From: Hyphomicrobiales bacterium
GTDB lineage: Bacteria > Pseudomonadota > Alphaproteobacteria > Rhizobiales > Rhizobiaceae
Direction: 5' to 3'
DNA length: 64,000 nucleotides
Assembly: GCA_900468285.1 (NCBI GenBank)
Contig: UBTF01000003.1
Coordinates: forward strand, 62,001 to 126,000
Positions 18,209 to 26,953 of this stretch are shown here, piece after piece (the first letter of the stretch is position 1; each line of letters opens with the position of its first letter). A program made the translations under genes and the position numbers. Under the pieces are notes generated by a model. It was given only the letters and a program-made list of their open reading frames with translations. It did no database searches and had not been told where the DNA came from.

Positions 18209-19198
18209 TCAGTCCATCTGGACATTTGCATTCTTGACCACAGGCTCCCACTTGGCGATTTCCCTTGAAACATGCGCCTTGAGTTCATCGGGGCTGGAGC
18301 CGACGATCTTCGCGCTGAAATCCGCCATGCGGGCGGCGACATCAGGGTCTGCCAGTGCCTTTTTCGCAGCAGCATTGAGGACATCGACGGCGGCTGCCGG
18401 AGTGCCAGCGGGTGCAAAAAGCGCATTCCAGGTGTAGGTCTCATAACCCGGCACCGTTTCGGCAATAGTCGGCACGTCAGGGAAAGAGGATGCCCGCTCC
18501 GCAGTCGTGACACCCAGCGCACGCAACGTCCCCGATTTCATATGTCCTGACGATGATGGCAGGTTGTCGAACATGATCGAAACCTGATTTCCCAGAAGAT
18601 CGTTCAGTGCCGGGCCAGACCCCTTATAGGGCACGTGCTGCATGGATACGCCCGTCATGGCCTTGAACAGCTCACCCGACAGGTGAAGCGGCGTTCCGTT
18701 GCCGGAGGACGCATAGGCGTATTTGTCGGGTTCAGCCTTCAACAATGCAATCAGCTCGGCAATCGTCTTTACCGGAAGCTGAGGATTGACCACGAGAACA
18801 TTGGGCACGACGACCAGCAAGGAAATCGGGGCGAAATCCTTTTCCGGATCATAGGGCTTTGTCTTGAGAATGAGCGGGTTAAGCGCATGTGTGGCGACGG
18901 TGCCCATCAGGATGGTGTAGCCATCCGGTTCCGCCCGTGCAACGCGGTCTGCGCCCAGATTGCCGCCAGCGCCGGCAACATTCTCGACCACGACCTGCTG
19001 GCCAAGCTCCTGCCCCATTTTCTGGGCGATAACGCGGGCAACAACGTCCGTCGAACCACCCGCTGCGAAGGGCACAACCAGAGTAATTGTCCGATCAGGG
19101 AAACTTTGCGCCTGGCCTGATCCGGCAAACGAGAGAAAACCGGCTGCTGAAGCAGCAAGCGCCAGCGCAGCGCGCCGGGTGAAATGCTTGTAAGTCAT
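18209..19198 (-). CDS. Tripartite tricarboxylate transporter substrate-binding protein (TctC/Bug family)
   Basis: The 329-residue periplasmic binding protein has an N-terminal signal with a twin arginine (TRRAALALAASAAG) and the Bug-family blocks ITLVVPFAAGGSTDVVAR, NVAGAGGNLGADRVA, VPYKGSGPALNDLLG and FAPAGTPA. These proteins bind carboxylates or related acids. No TctA/TctB membrane genes are adjacent, so it is an orphan that either serves a distant TctAB pair or acts as a sensor. A good AGGAGG site precedes ATG 19198. About 340 bp separate its stop from rutA. Confidence 0.9.
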   Translation of the reverse strand: MTYKHFTRRAALALAASAAGFLSFAGSGQAQSFPDRTITLVVPFAAGGSTDVVARVIAQKMGQELGQQVVVENVAGAGGNLGADRVARAEPDGYTILMGTVATHALNPLILKTKPYDPEKDFAPISLLVVVPNVLVVNPQLPVKTIAELIALLKAEPDKYAYASSGNGTPLHLSGELFKAMTGVSMQHVPYKGSGPALNDLLGNQVSIMFDNLPSSSGHMKSGTLRALGVTTAERASSFPDVPTIAETVPGYETYTWNALFAPAGTPAAAVDVLNAAAKKALADPDVAARMADFSAKIVGSSPDELKAHVSREIAKWEPVVKNANVQMD

Positions 19199-19291
19199 TG
19201 AACCTCCTGTGGAGCGGCCTCCCCGCCACCGTGCCAGTTTAGCTCAAACCTTCTCCAGAGCAAGCAACACCTAAGTCTTGCCCGTCGGGAG

Positions 19292-19906
19292 TTAAACCAT
19301 CATTTCCCGTGCATAGGCATGGACCGTCCGAAAGGCGTCCTGCGCACCGGCAATCGCCCGGCCTTCCTCCTCTTCACTCAGATCGATAGTGTCCAGCGCG
19401 GCGACAAAGGTGCGCCAATGCAATCCCCGCCCCTCAGGCGCACCGGCCAGATGTCTCGCGCCGAAGCTGTCATCAAGGCCGAGTTTCGCGGCGTCCTTCA
19501 ACAGAAACGCAGCGCCCAGATTTGAACCTTCAACGACGTAAAGCCAGCCAAGGGCTTCTGCAAGATCGAAAGATGTATCCTCCGCACGGAAACGGACCTC
19601 TCCGCCTGCAGGTGCTGCAATGTCCAGATCTGCAAGATCCTGATCGACATAGCCGAGGCGTCTACGGCCCTTCAGATCGGGAAGAAGCTCGCTTAGACGC
19701 TCATTGGCAAAGAGTGCATCGAGATCCCTGTGAAAGAGATACTGTGTCTGAACGAATTTTCCGAAATTGGCACGGTTTTCAAATGGCTTGGCAGACATGA
19801 TAAAGCTGTCGAGCTCCTCATGCGCCTGGCGCGTCGCTGCTTTGAGGCGTTTCGTCCGGCTGGGCTCAAGCTCGGGTGTGGTCGTCGCCAGTTCTGCAGC
19901 AGTCAT
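19292..19906 (-). CDS. Biliverdin-producing heme oxygenase
   Basis: The 204-residue protein is a bacterial heme oxygenase. The proximal haem ligand is probably H29 in KAATRQAHEELDSF, and the distal helix region is ALGWLYVVEGSNLGAAFLLK. The family cleaves haem to biliverdin, CO and iron. The type resembles BhuO of Brucella and the BphO proteins that sit beside phytochromes. No phytochrome is adjacent, so iron acquisition from haem is the simpler reading. A promoter with optimal spacing lies just upstream, and an iron-responsive control is plausible but not proved. Confidence 0.88.
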   Translation of the reverse strand: MTAAELATTTPELEPSRTKRLKAATRQAHEELDSFIMSAKPFENRANFGKFVQTQYLFHRDLDALFANERLSELLPDLKGRRRLGYVDQDLADLDIAAPAGGEVRFRAEDTSFDLAEALGWLYVVEGSNLGAAFLLKDAAKLGLDDSFGARHLAGAPEGRGLHWRTFVAALDTIDLSEEEEGRAIAGAQDAFRTVHAYAREMMV

Positions 19907-19933
19907 ATTCGTTTCCTTTCACGCTCAATTACG

Positions 19934-19962
19934 GACATAGAAATCTTTCACTTCGGAGTCAA
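19934..19962 (-). promoter_or_regulatory. Candidate promoter of the heme oxygenase gene
   Basis: On the minus strand TTGACT (19957-19962) and TATGTC (19934-19939) are separated by 17 bp, and the -10 ends 27 bp before ATG 19906. Confidence 0.55.
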
Positions 19963-20005
19963 TTTATCCCTCGCTCCTTTGTTGGAACGTCGAGATGACT
20001 TCTGG

Positions 20006-21280
20006 TCAGCATAGCGAGCGGGCTGGTGAAAGATGTGATGTCATGCGTGCCCGAAGCAGAGCCATCAGCATTGGCTTTATGGAGAACTGCATGGTTTTCG
20101 ATTTCTCCGTAAGACTTCTGAGATAGCCTCCGGCTGATTGAATCACATCGGACTTCTCAAGAATGCACGCTATGATTGCATTCGTATTCTGTGTTCCCAT
20201 AGCCTGCTCGGCTTCATCATAAGCGGATTGGCTGATGGAGAGCATCGATTTAACGACATTCCCTGCATGTTTCAGATCATTCCAGTCTCTGACCGCACCG
20301 CCTGGGCCGTAGAGGGTAATTTCTGGACACGCCTTGAGGAGTGTAGCGAGATCAAAACCTGCCTTGCTGACGGCTTTCAGGTCCTTTTCAGAATTCCCGA
20401 CTGCACTGGCAGTCTTCGATGCCTGATTGGTTCCAGCAAGCGCGACATTCGAGACTTCGTTCTTGGCCGCCGGCTGCTCATCTTCAATAAGGGATTCGGA
20501 TTCTGAACTCTGTATAAGCCGCTCATTTTGATAGGCATTGGCGCTTATTTTTTGGCTTTCTACGTGTTTTTCCAGTTGGTTAGCCATTTCAGCACGCAGT
20601 TTTGAAAGATCTGCGAGAAGAAGCTCCAGAAAAGGGGCCTTTGATTTGCGATCGAGGGAAGAAATCAACGTGACGTAACGATTTCGGATGCTATCCCAGT
20701 CTCCCTTTATCTGATCCTCAATAGCGATTTCACCGAACTTGACGATGTCGCGGCGGCAGAGGGTGATTTTCTCCCGCAGTCTTTGGAGGTGCAGGCGTTC
20801 CTCGACGACCTTTTCGGCGATTGATTGGATCTCGTCCGCGCGGGAAATGAGCGGAGCAAGAGAAAAACCGTAGGCATCACTAATGCCACCGCTCCGGTCC
20901 TTCCGGGCATAGCGCTTTCCATTCGGGCTGTCCTTGCGAATAATGAGCCCGGCTTGAACCAATGCTGCCAGATGTCGACGCAGCGTCTGCTCCGGCATTC
21001 CATGAGCACGCAGCGAGAGTTGCTGATTCGACGGGAAAACCACAAGACCGTTTTCCTCAGACAGTTCTGCCTTTGGATAAAAGCTGATCAATGCATTGAG
21101 CACAGCCAATGACCTGTCGGAAATACCGAGATGGGGTCGGGCTTCGCAGGTTGCTCGAAACAACTTCCATTTATCTATCGAACGCGCAGGATCGATGTTT
21201 CTCGACGCAAACTGGGTTGCGAGCAGGCCAATAGAAACCCCTCGCCGCCCGAAAGGCGTCGTTAGATTATCACTGTTCAT
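20006..21280 (-). CDS. repC: Plasmid/chromid replication initiator RepC
   Basis: The 424-residue protein matches RepC of repABC replicons: TTPFGRRGVSIGLLA at the start, the winged-helix segment FPSNQQLSLRAHGMPEQTLRRHLAALVQAGLI, and RKDRSGGISDAYGFSLAPL. RepC is the rate-limiting initiator, and the origin usually lies inside its own gene. It is the third gene of the operon, 194 bp after repB. The gap holds the antisense RNA gene that limits RepC synthesis. ATG 21280 is preferred to ATG 21295, as AAGG is suitably placed before it. Confidence 0.93.
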   Translation of the reverse strand: MNSDNLTTPFGRRGVSIGLLATQFASRNIDPARSIDKWKLFRATCEARPHLGISDRSLAVLNALISFYPKAELSEENGLVVFPSNQQLSLRAHGMPEQTLRRHLAALVQAGLIIRKDSPNGKRYARKDRSGGISDAYGFSLAPLISRADEIQSIAEKVVEERLHLQRLREKITLCRRDIVKFGEIAIEDQIKGDWDSIRNRYVTLISSLDRKSKAPFLELLLADLSKLRAEMANQLEKHVESQKISANAYQNERLIQSSESESLIEDEQPAAKNEVSNVALAGTNQASKTASAVGNSEKDLKAVSKAGFDLATLLKACPEITLYGPGGAVRDWNDLKHAGNVVKSMLSISQSAYDEAEQAMGTQNTNAIIACILEKSDVIQSAGGYLRSLTEKSKTMQFSIKPMLMALLRARMTSHLSPARSLC

Positions 21281-21343
21281 GTCTTTCACCTTCAAAAAGG
21301 CAAAAGAAAATCGCTCACCGAAAAAATATCGATGCCAAGACTC

Positions 21344-21428
21344 TTGACTATGATTCGCGGAAATGAGATTCTTTGGGTGCTTAGATCAAAGAAAGGCTTC
21401 CGTGCGGCAACGTTCGGGGGCTTTTTTC
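21344..21428 (+). ncRNA. Antisense counter-transcribed RNA (ctRNA/incA) of the repABC operon
   Basis: In the repB-repC gap, on the strand opposite the operon, a promoter TTGACT-N17-GATTCT (21344-21372) is followed by a transcript of about 50 nt starting near 21379. It ends at a Rho-independent terminator: GCTTCCG (21396-21402) pairs with CGGGGGC (21415-21421) with two G-U pairs, then TTTTTTC. The position, orientation, size and terminator match the known ctRNAs that repress repC and set incompatibility in rhizobial repABC replicons. The coordinates given include the promoter. Confidence 0.82.
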
Positions 21429-21474
21429 TTTTGTGCTTACTGCTCCTGTTAGTCGTTAATCGGTTATGACGGTC

Positions 21475-22488
21475 TCACTGCTTGGAGCGATGCTCTTCAA
21501 ACAGCGTTTGTAGGTGTTCGAGAACGAAGGCGGCGAACTCTGGTGCCTGCCGACGATCGATCGAAATATCGAGCCTGTTGTCCGTCTCGACAATCTTCGC
21601 CAGCTTCTGGCCGCTCTCGGTGGAGAGAACACCAGTCTTCTTTGGCTCGGGCTTCGGCTTCAGAAACTCCAGCAGCGATTTGAACCGCTCTTCGGATGGA
21701 AGACGCGCTACGCTATCGTCACGAAGATAGGCGCGGGCAGCTTCATTGACCTTGGAAGAAGAAAGTTGTTCCGCGAGGTCCATCCAGTTACGACGCCCGA
21801 CGCCTGGAGCAGGCCCGATGCTATCAACGATATCGTCCGGAATACGCCCAACGACAGACAGCATATTGGACAGATCGCCCTTGTAGAGAGACATGGCGGC
21901 CATGATGGTCTCACGCGTGAACCGCATCTGCAGCTTCTGGGCAAAGCGGGCCTTTTCGATATAGCTGAGGTCCCGGCGTTCGTTGTTTTCCTGGCCCTGG
22001 GCAACAACAAGCTGCTCATCGGTTAGATTTCTGACGACGGCGCGGACAGGAATGCCAATTTCGGCAACGGCACGCAAGCGACGGTGACCGAATGCCACCT
22101 GATAGCGACCGGGATGATCTGGGTGAGGGCGCACCAGAATTGGAACCTGCTGCCCCTGTTCACGAATAGCCTCGACCAAGCCGACATCGGCCTCTATTGA
22201 CGACGGCATACGGTCTGGAATGAAGGATGGATCGACATCTGCAGGATCGAGTGCGACGATCGTCAGGCCTTCAGCGAGCTTCTTTTCGATTTCTTCTGCG
22301 CGCTTTGACCGTTCAGACACCTCGTTGAGCGACTGCCCGATCATGCCGACGGGCGAGTGAACGACATCGGTGACCAGTTCTGGCGAACCAAGAATGGGAC
22401 GAATACGAGGACGCGCGCGCTCTAAAGGCGCATCATTGTTCTCACTGGACTTACCGCCGAGGTTGGCGAAGATTTCTTTTCTGCTCAT
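21475..22488 (-). CDS. repB: ParB-like partition protein RepB
   Basis: The 337-residue ParB-family DNA-binding protein contains the ParB N-terminal block VPILVRPHP...YQVAFGHRRLRAV (GHRR at about 134-137), followed by a helix-turn-helix region. It binds the parS palindromes and works with RepA to segregate the replicon. Its start overlaps the repA stop by 4 bp (ATGA), indicating coupling. Confidence 0.94.
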   Translation of the reverse strand: MSRKEIFANLGGKSSENNDAPLERARPRIRPILGSPELVTDVVHSPVGMIGQSLNEVSERSKRAEEIEKKLAEGLTIVALDPADVDPSFIPDRMPSSIEADVGLVEAIREQGQQVPILVRPHPDHPGRYQVAFGHRRLRAVAEIGIPVRAVVRNLTDEQLVVAQGQENNERRDLSYIEKARFAQKLQMRFTRETIMAAMSLYKGDLSNMLSVVGRIPDDIVDSIGPAPGVGRRNWMDLAEQLSSSKVNEAARAYLRDDSVARLPSEERFKSLLEFLKPKPEPKKTGVLSTESGQKLAKIVETDNRLDISIDRRQAPEFAAFVLEHLQTLFEEHRSKQ

Positions 22489-23699
22489 GCAGTCCTACCC
22501 CAGGCCTTCTTGATCAGGCCTTCAATTTCAGCATTTACATTTGTCATGGATTCCAGTGCGCGATCGTATGTCGATCTGGTGAACTGGGTACGCTCCACCT
22601 CAAACAGGGTCTGGTTGGTCAAACCGGCGTCTGAAACGGCAGTCGTCTTGAGCATGGGATGATTGAGAACATGCTCGCCGAAAATCGAGCGCAAGAAAGC
22701 GACCATCTGATTTTGAGGTCCGTCGCTTGGCTCAAATCGGGTCACAAGATAACGCATCCAGTGATAGTCCGATGTTGCGCCAGCTCTTCCGATTTCGGCG
22801 AGCAGGTCGCCTGTCATCGCGAGAAACTGGTTCATGGACATCACGTCGAGCATCTGCGGGTGTACCGTGACAAGAACGGACGTTGCCGCGGTCAGTGCCG
22901 ACAGGGTCAGGTAGCCCAATTGCGGTGGGCAATCGATGACGACGATGTCGTAGAAATTTTGAGCCTGAGCAATCGCCTGACCGATACGGGCGAAGAAAAG
23001 CGTATCGCCAGGAGCGCGGCGCATGAGGGCACGTGGCGTATCATGCTCGAATTCCATTAGCTCCAGATTACCCGGGATGATGTGAAGATCCGGAATATAG
23101 GTGCCGCGGACAATCTCGGCGATCGGCCGCTGTTCCTTGTCGTAGCGAATTGCGCCGTAGAGCGTCTCGTTTGGTCCGACGTCCAGTTCAGGCTGGTGAC
23201 CGAACAGGGCAGATAGACTGGCCTGTGGGTCGAGATCGATCGCCAGAACCCGATAACCGCGCAGGGCAAGATATTGTGCGAGATGCGCAGACGTTGTCGT
23301 TTTGCCAGAGCCGCCCTTGAAATTCATGACCGCGATCACCTGAAGGTCTTCACCTTCACGGCGGTGCGGAAGATAACGGCGTGTGCCGCGGGCTCCCTGA
23401 TCCAGAAACTTCCTGATCTCGTGAATGTCTTCGACGGAATAGCTGCGCCGCCCGCCACTGTTTGCCACGGCAAGCTCCGGCTGCTCGGAAGCGATCTGGC
23501 GCAGGTAGGCCTCACCAATACCGATTAGCTTCGCTGTTTCCGACGGAGAAAAGTTTCGCATGCTTTTTTCGGCAAGCGGTGCGAAGGTATTTGCATTGTG
23601 CGCTTGCAGCTGCGCAGACAACGCGGCCGAATGCTGTAATATGAGCCCCGTGAGATCGGGTGCCTTGCCAGCAGATTTCAGATCGGCGCTTTGTGTCAT
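22485..23699 (-). CDS. repA: ParA-like partition ATPase and autorepressor RepA
   Basis: The 404-residue protein has an N-terminal DNA-binding half with a MerR-like helix (SPSETAKLIGIGEAYLRQI, then GGRRSYSVEDIHEIRKF). A deviant Walker A ATPase domain follows (NFKGGSGKTTTSAHL, K133), with Walker A' and B in LAIDLDPQASLSALFG and VVIDCPPQLG. RepA drives segregation and represses repABC transcription at an operator upstream. It is the promoter-proximal gene. Confidence 0.95.
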   Translation of the reverse strand: MTQSADLKSAGKAPDLTGLILQHSAALSAQLQAHNANTFAPLAEKSMRNFSPSETAKLIGIGEAYLRQIASEQPELAVANSGGRRSYSVEDIHEIRKFLDQGARGTRRYLPHRREGEDLQVIAVMNFKGGSGKTTTSAHLAQYLALRGYRVLAIDLDPQASLSALFGHQPELDVGPNETLYGAIRYDKEQRPIAEIVRGTYIPDLHIIPGNLELMEFEHDTPRALMRRAPGDTLFFARIGQAIAQAQNFYDIVVIDCPPQLGYLTLSALTAATSVLVTVHPQMLDVMSMNQFLAMTGDLLAEIGRAGATSDYHWMRYLVTRFEPSDGPQNQMVAFLRSIFGEHVLNHPMLKTTAVSDAGLTNQTLFEVERTQFTRSTYDRALESMTNVNAEIEGLIKKAWGRTA

Positions 23700-23725
23700 A
23701 TCTCATCTTTTCCACTTGTTGGATC

Positions 23726-23766
23726 AGTTGCGGTTTTTTCCGCTGAAATCGGTTTTTACCGCAACT
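23726..23766. promoter_or_regulatory. RepA operator region with inverted and direct repeats
   Basis: AGTTGCGGT (23726-23734) and ACCGCAACT (23758-23766) are perfect inverted arms. Nested inside is a direct repeat CGGTTTTTNCCGC at 23731-23743 and 23750-23762, with a 19-bp period. The element lies 27 bp upstream of the repA start, downstream of the candidate promoter, where RepA autorepression is expected. Confidence 0.65.
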
Positions 23767-23769
23767 GGG

Positions 23770-23799
23770 ATATAAGCGCCGATTCTCTTTCCGGTGCAA
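23770..23799 (-). promoter_or_regulatory. Candidate repABC promoter
   Basis: On the minus strand TTGCAC (23794-23799) and TTATAT (23770-23775) are separated by 18 bp, directly upstream of the inverted-repeat operator. Confidence 0.45.
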
Positions 23800-23901
23800 T
23801 AGGCATTTGTGTTACCAAGACATGAATCTTTTCAGGCTGGTAAGGGCGTTTTTTGCAGTGGACGTGAAAGATTTTCCCCTTGGCGGCGACTCTCTCAGAA
23901 A

Positions 23902-23917
23902 GTTTGCCGCGGCTAAC
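23902..23917. promoter_or_regulatory. parS-like centromere site 1
   Basis: GTTTGCCGCGGCTAAC is a 16-bp near-perfect palindrome, broken only at positions 4 and 13. It has the GTT...AAC ends and the GC core of repABC parS sites bound by RepB. An identical copy lies at 24285-24300, 383 bp away. Confidence 0.75.
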
Positions 23918-24284
23918 TTCATGATCGTGATGCGAGCGTCTGTGGATTGATCCGTCGCTGGCGCTGAATGGGACCTCCAAATTGCGGAGGGCGATGCCGC
24001 AACTGCGTTAGTCACCTCAAAAATTTCGTCGCGCTCGGCTGCTCTAACATGCGCCGATATTTCTCATGATGTGTTCCGGTATGGCCGCCGCATTCGCTCT
24101 CGGATGCGGGTGAGACTTTAACGGTGCTGGGCAGCGGACTGTGCTAGATGCAAGACCGTCGTATCGACTTTCGATCTATAGCTATTTGCTCTTTTCCTCT
24201 TCCCTTTGTTGGCCCACCAAAATTGGTTGAAGTTAGGAGCGTGGGTGGGAGCTGGAATTTCACCCATTATTGTTGGTGCCAAAA

Positions 24285-24300
24285 GTTTGCCGCGGCTAAC
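24285..24300. promoter_or_regulatory. parS-like centromere site 2
   Basis: This is an exact second copy of GTTTGCCGCGGCTAAC in the same orientation. The shared block extends to AAGTTTGCCGCGGCTAACT. Apart from these two, no other full match was noticed in the window. Confidence 0.75.
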
Positions 24301-25064
24301 TCGATCGAGGCGCACCCAACCCGTTTGAGATCGCGTCGTCAGAGTGCCCGCGCACTGACGAGAGCATCGCGGTTCGTCCGCGTTCACTGATGGCTTTTGC
24401 CCGGATGTTGCTTCACTAGGTACGAGATCATTCTTTGATTGAAAGGGTCGCCACGGAGCGCGAGGCGTGGACTGTTAAGTCCTCGTTCTGACAACTGAAT
24501 TCCTGATCTTACGCCGGTTGAGGTAGGCATTCGTGATCTCGGGCGGACTTTACCTTGAGACCAAGCGCCGTCGGTCATAGGGATCGTTTCTTTTGTACCC
24601 GATGATCCTGTCTCCAAACCCAATCCTTCAGTTGTGCGAATGCCTCTCCGGAAGATTTGGCCAAGTGCGCCTGATGCGCGTTGTGATCATTCAATGGGGG
24701 GTAGATTTCGAGTACTTCGTTCGTTCCACCGAGACCTTTGGTGAGCTTTTGTAGCTGACCAAAACAGCACCATGGGGTCGTCGCATGATCTGACTGCCCG
24801 CATAAATGTCATTTCAGGTGCCTTGACAGGGGCGCGGACTTGGGGGATTACTTGCTCGTCCTAGGCTGAAGGCCAGACTCATCGATGCCAACGGAGCGTC
24901 TGAGCATCTCAGGACAAACAATCAAAACATCGAAATAGAACTTTGAAAAGTGTCATACGAAGTGATGAAACGAAACGCTGTTTTCGCTTTCATTTGCCTG
25001 TTTTTCCCGAATGAAAACAGTTCGATGATGTGATGTAAAATTTAAGAAAAATTTAGCGTTTGAA
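24301..25064. other. Gene-free stretch upstream of repABC with a possible decayed frame
   Basis: About 0.75 kb with no convincing gene. On the minus strand a stop-to-stop frame of 78 codons (24575-24808) has no start codon. It contains GGTNEVLEIYPPLNDHNAHQ and FAQLKDWVW, with adjoining short frames that look broken. The composition becomes AT-rich from about 24930. It looks like decayed coding DNA plus spacer around the partition sites. It is not assigned to a family. Confidence 0.4.
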
Positions 25065-25089
25065 CCAGGGCGACCGTTGGCCGCCCCGG
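25065..25089 (-). terminator. Terminator of the aminotransferase gene
   Basis: On the minus strand CCGGGGCG and CGCCCTGG form an 8-bp stem (one G-U) with a 9-nt loop, starting 13 bp past the stop codon. A T-rich stretch follows about 12-30 bases later. Confidence 0.5.
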
Positions 25090-25102
25090 CTGCATTCTGG
25101 CG

Positions 25103-26437
25103 TTACGCAGCGCGGCGCAAGGCATCTCCGATAACGGAAACGATGTCGCTGATCTGACTTTCCTCGATGATCAGGGGAGGGGAAAGTGCAATGATGTCGC
25201 CCGTGACGCGAACCAGCAATCCCTTCTTGAAGCAATCAACGAAGACATCGTAAGCGCGGGCTCCCGGAGCGCCGTCCCGGGGCGTGAGTTCGATAGCGCC
25301 GACGAGACCGAGGTTTCGAATGTCGTGGACGTGAGGGGCACCCTTTAGCGAATGGAGGGCTTCTTCCCATGCCTGAGCGAGTGAGGCAGCGCGTGTCAGC
25401 AAGCCTTCCTTCTCGTAGATTTCGAGTGTCGCGATACCCGCGGCGCAGGCTACCGGATGTCCGGAATAGGTGTAGCCGTGGAAGAGTTCGATCTGGTTTT
25501 GTGGTCCCTGCATCAGCGCGTCATAGATGGCGCGTTTTGCAAAAACGGCCCCCATGGGAATGGCCCCGTTGGTGATGCCCTTCGCGGTGGTCACCAGATC
25601 CGGCACCACGCCGAAATAATCCGTCCCGAATGGTTTGCCGAGGCGACCGAAGCCGGTGATGACTTCATCAAAAATCAGCAGGATGCCGTGCTTGTCTGCG
25701 ATTGCGCGAAGTCGCTCCAGATATCCCTTAGGTGGCAGGATGACGCCGGCGGACCCTGACATGGGTTCAACGATAACCGCAGCGATTGTTTCCGCGCCGT
25801 GAAGGGCAACCAGGCGCTCAAGATCTTCCGCCAGTTCGACGCCGTGCTCGGGCATTCCCTTTGAATAGGCGTTGCGATCGACATCGAGTGTGTGACGCAT
25901 ATGGTCTGCGGAAATCTGCGGGAAAACGCGTCTGTTGTTAACCAGCCCGCCAACGGAAATTCCGCCGAAGCCGACGCCATGATATCCCTTTTCACGACCG
26001 ATGAAACGGGTACGGGTGCCTTGGCCGATTGCTCTTTGATACGCGGTCGCAATTTTGAGCGCGGTATCGACAGATTCCGAACCGGAGCCGGTAAAGAAAA
26101 TACGATCGAGCTGGGCATCAGGACCGCCGGGCGCATTCGCCGCGAGTTTCTCGGCAAACTCGAAGGCAATCGGATGGCCCATCTGGAACGTGGGGGCGAA
26201 ATCCATGGTCGACATCTGCCGCTCTACAGCGGCGGTGATGCTCTTGCGGCCATGGCCGGCATTGACGCACCAGAGGCCAGCGGTGCCGTCCAGAATCCTG
26301 TTGCCGTCAATGTCCGTATAATACATGCCTTCGGCACTCGCCAAAAGGCGAGGGGATTCCTTGAACTGGCGGTTGGCAGTAAAGGGCATCCAGAAATTTG
26401 AAAGATTGGGCAGGTTCGATTTGCTGTTGTGATCCAT
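25103..26437 (-). CDS. Class III omega-amino acid:pyruvate aminotransferase
   Basis: The 444-residue PLP enzyme resembles beta-alanine:pyruvate transaminases. Visible features are WMPFTANRQFK near the start, GSGSESVDTALKIA for the phosphate, FDEVITGFGR with the pyridine-binding D257, and the Schiff-base lysine K286 in TTAKGITNGAIPMG. Such enzymes transfer an omega-amino group (beta-alanine, taurine-like or aromatic amines) to pyruvate, giving alanine. It stands alone between the replication region and the acid-sugar kinase gene. An AGAGGG site precedes ATG 26437. The physiological amine is not readable. Confidence 0.9.
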   Translation of the reverse strand: MDHNSKSNLPNLSNFWMPFTANRQFKESPRLLASAEGMYYTDIDGNRILDGTAGLWCVNAGHGRKSITAAVERQMSTMDFAPTFQMGHPIAFEFAEKLAANAPGGPDAQLDRIFFTGSGSESVDTALKIATAYQRAIGQGTRTRFIGREKGYHGVGFGGISVGGLVNNRRVFPQISADHMRHTLDVDRNAYSKGMPEHGVELAEDLERLVALHGAETIAAVIVEPMSGSAGVILPPKGYLERLRAIADKHGILLIFDEVITGFGRLGKPFGTDYFGVVPDLVTTAKGITNGAIPMGAVFAKRAIYDALMQGPQNQIELFHGYTYSGHPVACAAGIATLEIYEKEGLLTRAASLAQAWEEALHSLKGAPHVHDIRNLGLVGAIELTPRDGAPGARAYDVFVDCFKKGLLVRVTGDIIALSPPLIIEESQISDIVSVIGDALRRAA

Positions 26438-26953
26438 TGGGTTTCCCTCTTAGAGATGCCTATCAATCCTGCACTTATCGCTATCGAACAAGTCTTTTTC
26501 CGCATTGTCCTAGGCAATTGTTTGAAGAAGTAGAGATCGCAATATGCATCGGTTGCCGTGCGGACTGGAGCCGTTGAGTCGGACAGGGCAAACACCGCTC
26601 ACGCATTGGCCCAAGACAGAAGCTCCTGCGTTTCCATGGAATAGAATCTGCGCCGACAATCGCATCGTTGACGACGCAAGGCTCGTTGGATGGGGCGTTA
26701 TCTGCCTGCCGCGGCCGGACACAAGAAGCGCGCCACTACATTATGATGCCCGGATTGCACGCCTGAGAAAACTAGGCTTGGCATGGTGAGAATGTCGACT
26801 TTCACCAACTGAACCCTGCGTTCAGTTTGCCGGTGGATGGAGTGAAAGGTCCCGGTGAAACTACCTCGATAATTTGTTTGGAAGTATCGATCAAAGATTG
26901 ACAATAAAGAGTTTTTTTGAATTATAAGATGACAACTTTATAAGGTAAATGTC
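26438..26953. other. Divergent intergenic region between the aminotransferase and acid-sugar kinase genes
   Basis: About 0.5 kb between two divergently transcribed genes. Small open frames are present but show no ribosome site or conserved motif. The last 30 bp are AT-rich and carry TAAGATGACAACTTTATAAG (26925-26944), a candidate operator next to the kinase start. Confidence 0.5.

Noticed and set aside
22880..22895. GTTGCCGCGGTC-like sequence inside repA as a third parS
   Set aside because: It lacks the symmetric GGC-N-AAC right half and lies in coding sequence; it matches only the core CCGCGG.
26544..26789. An 81-codon frame between the aminotransferase and kinase genes
   Set aside because: No ribosome site, irregular composition and no motif; it lies within a divergent control region.
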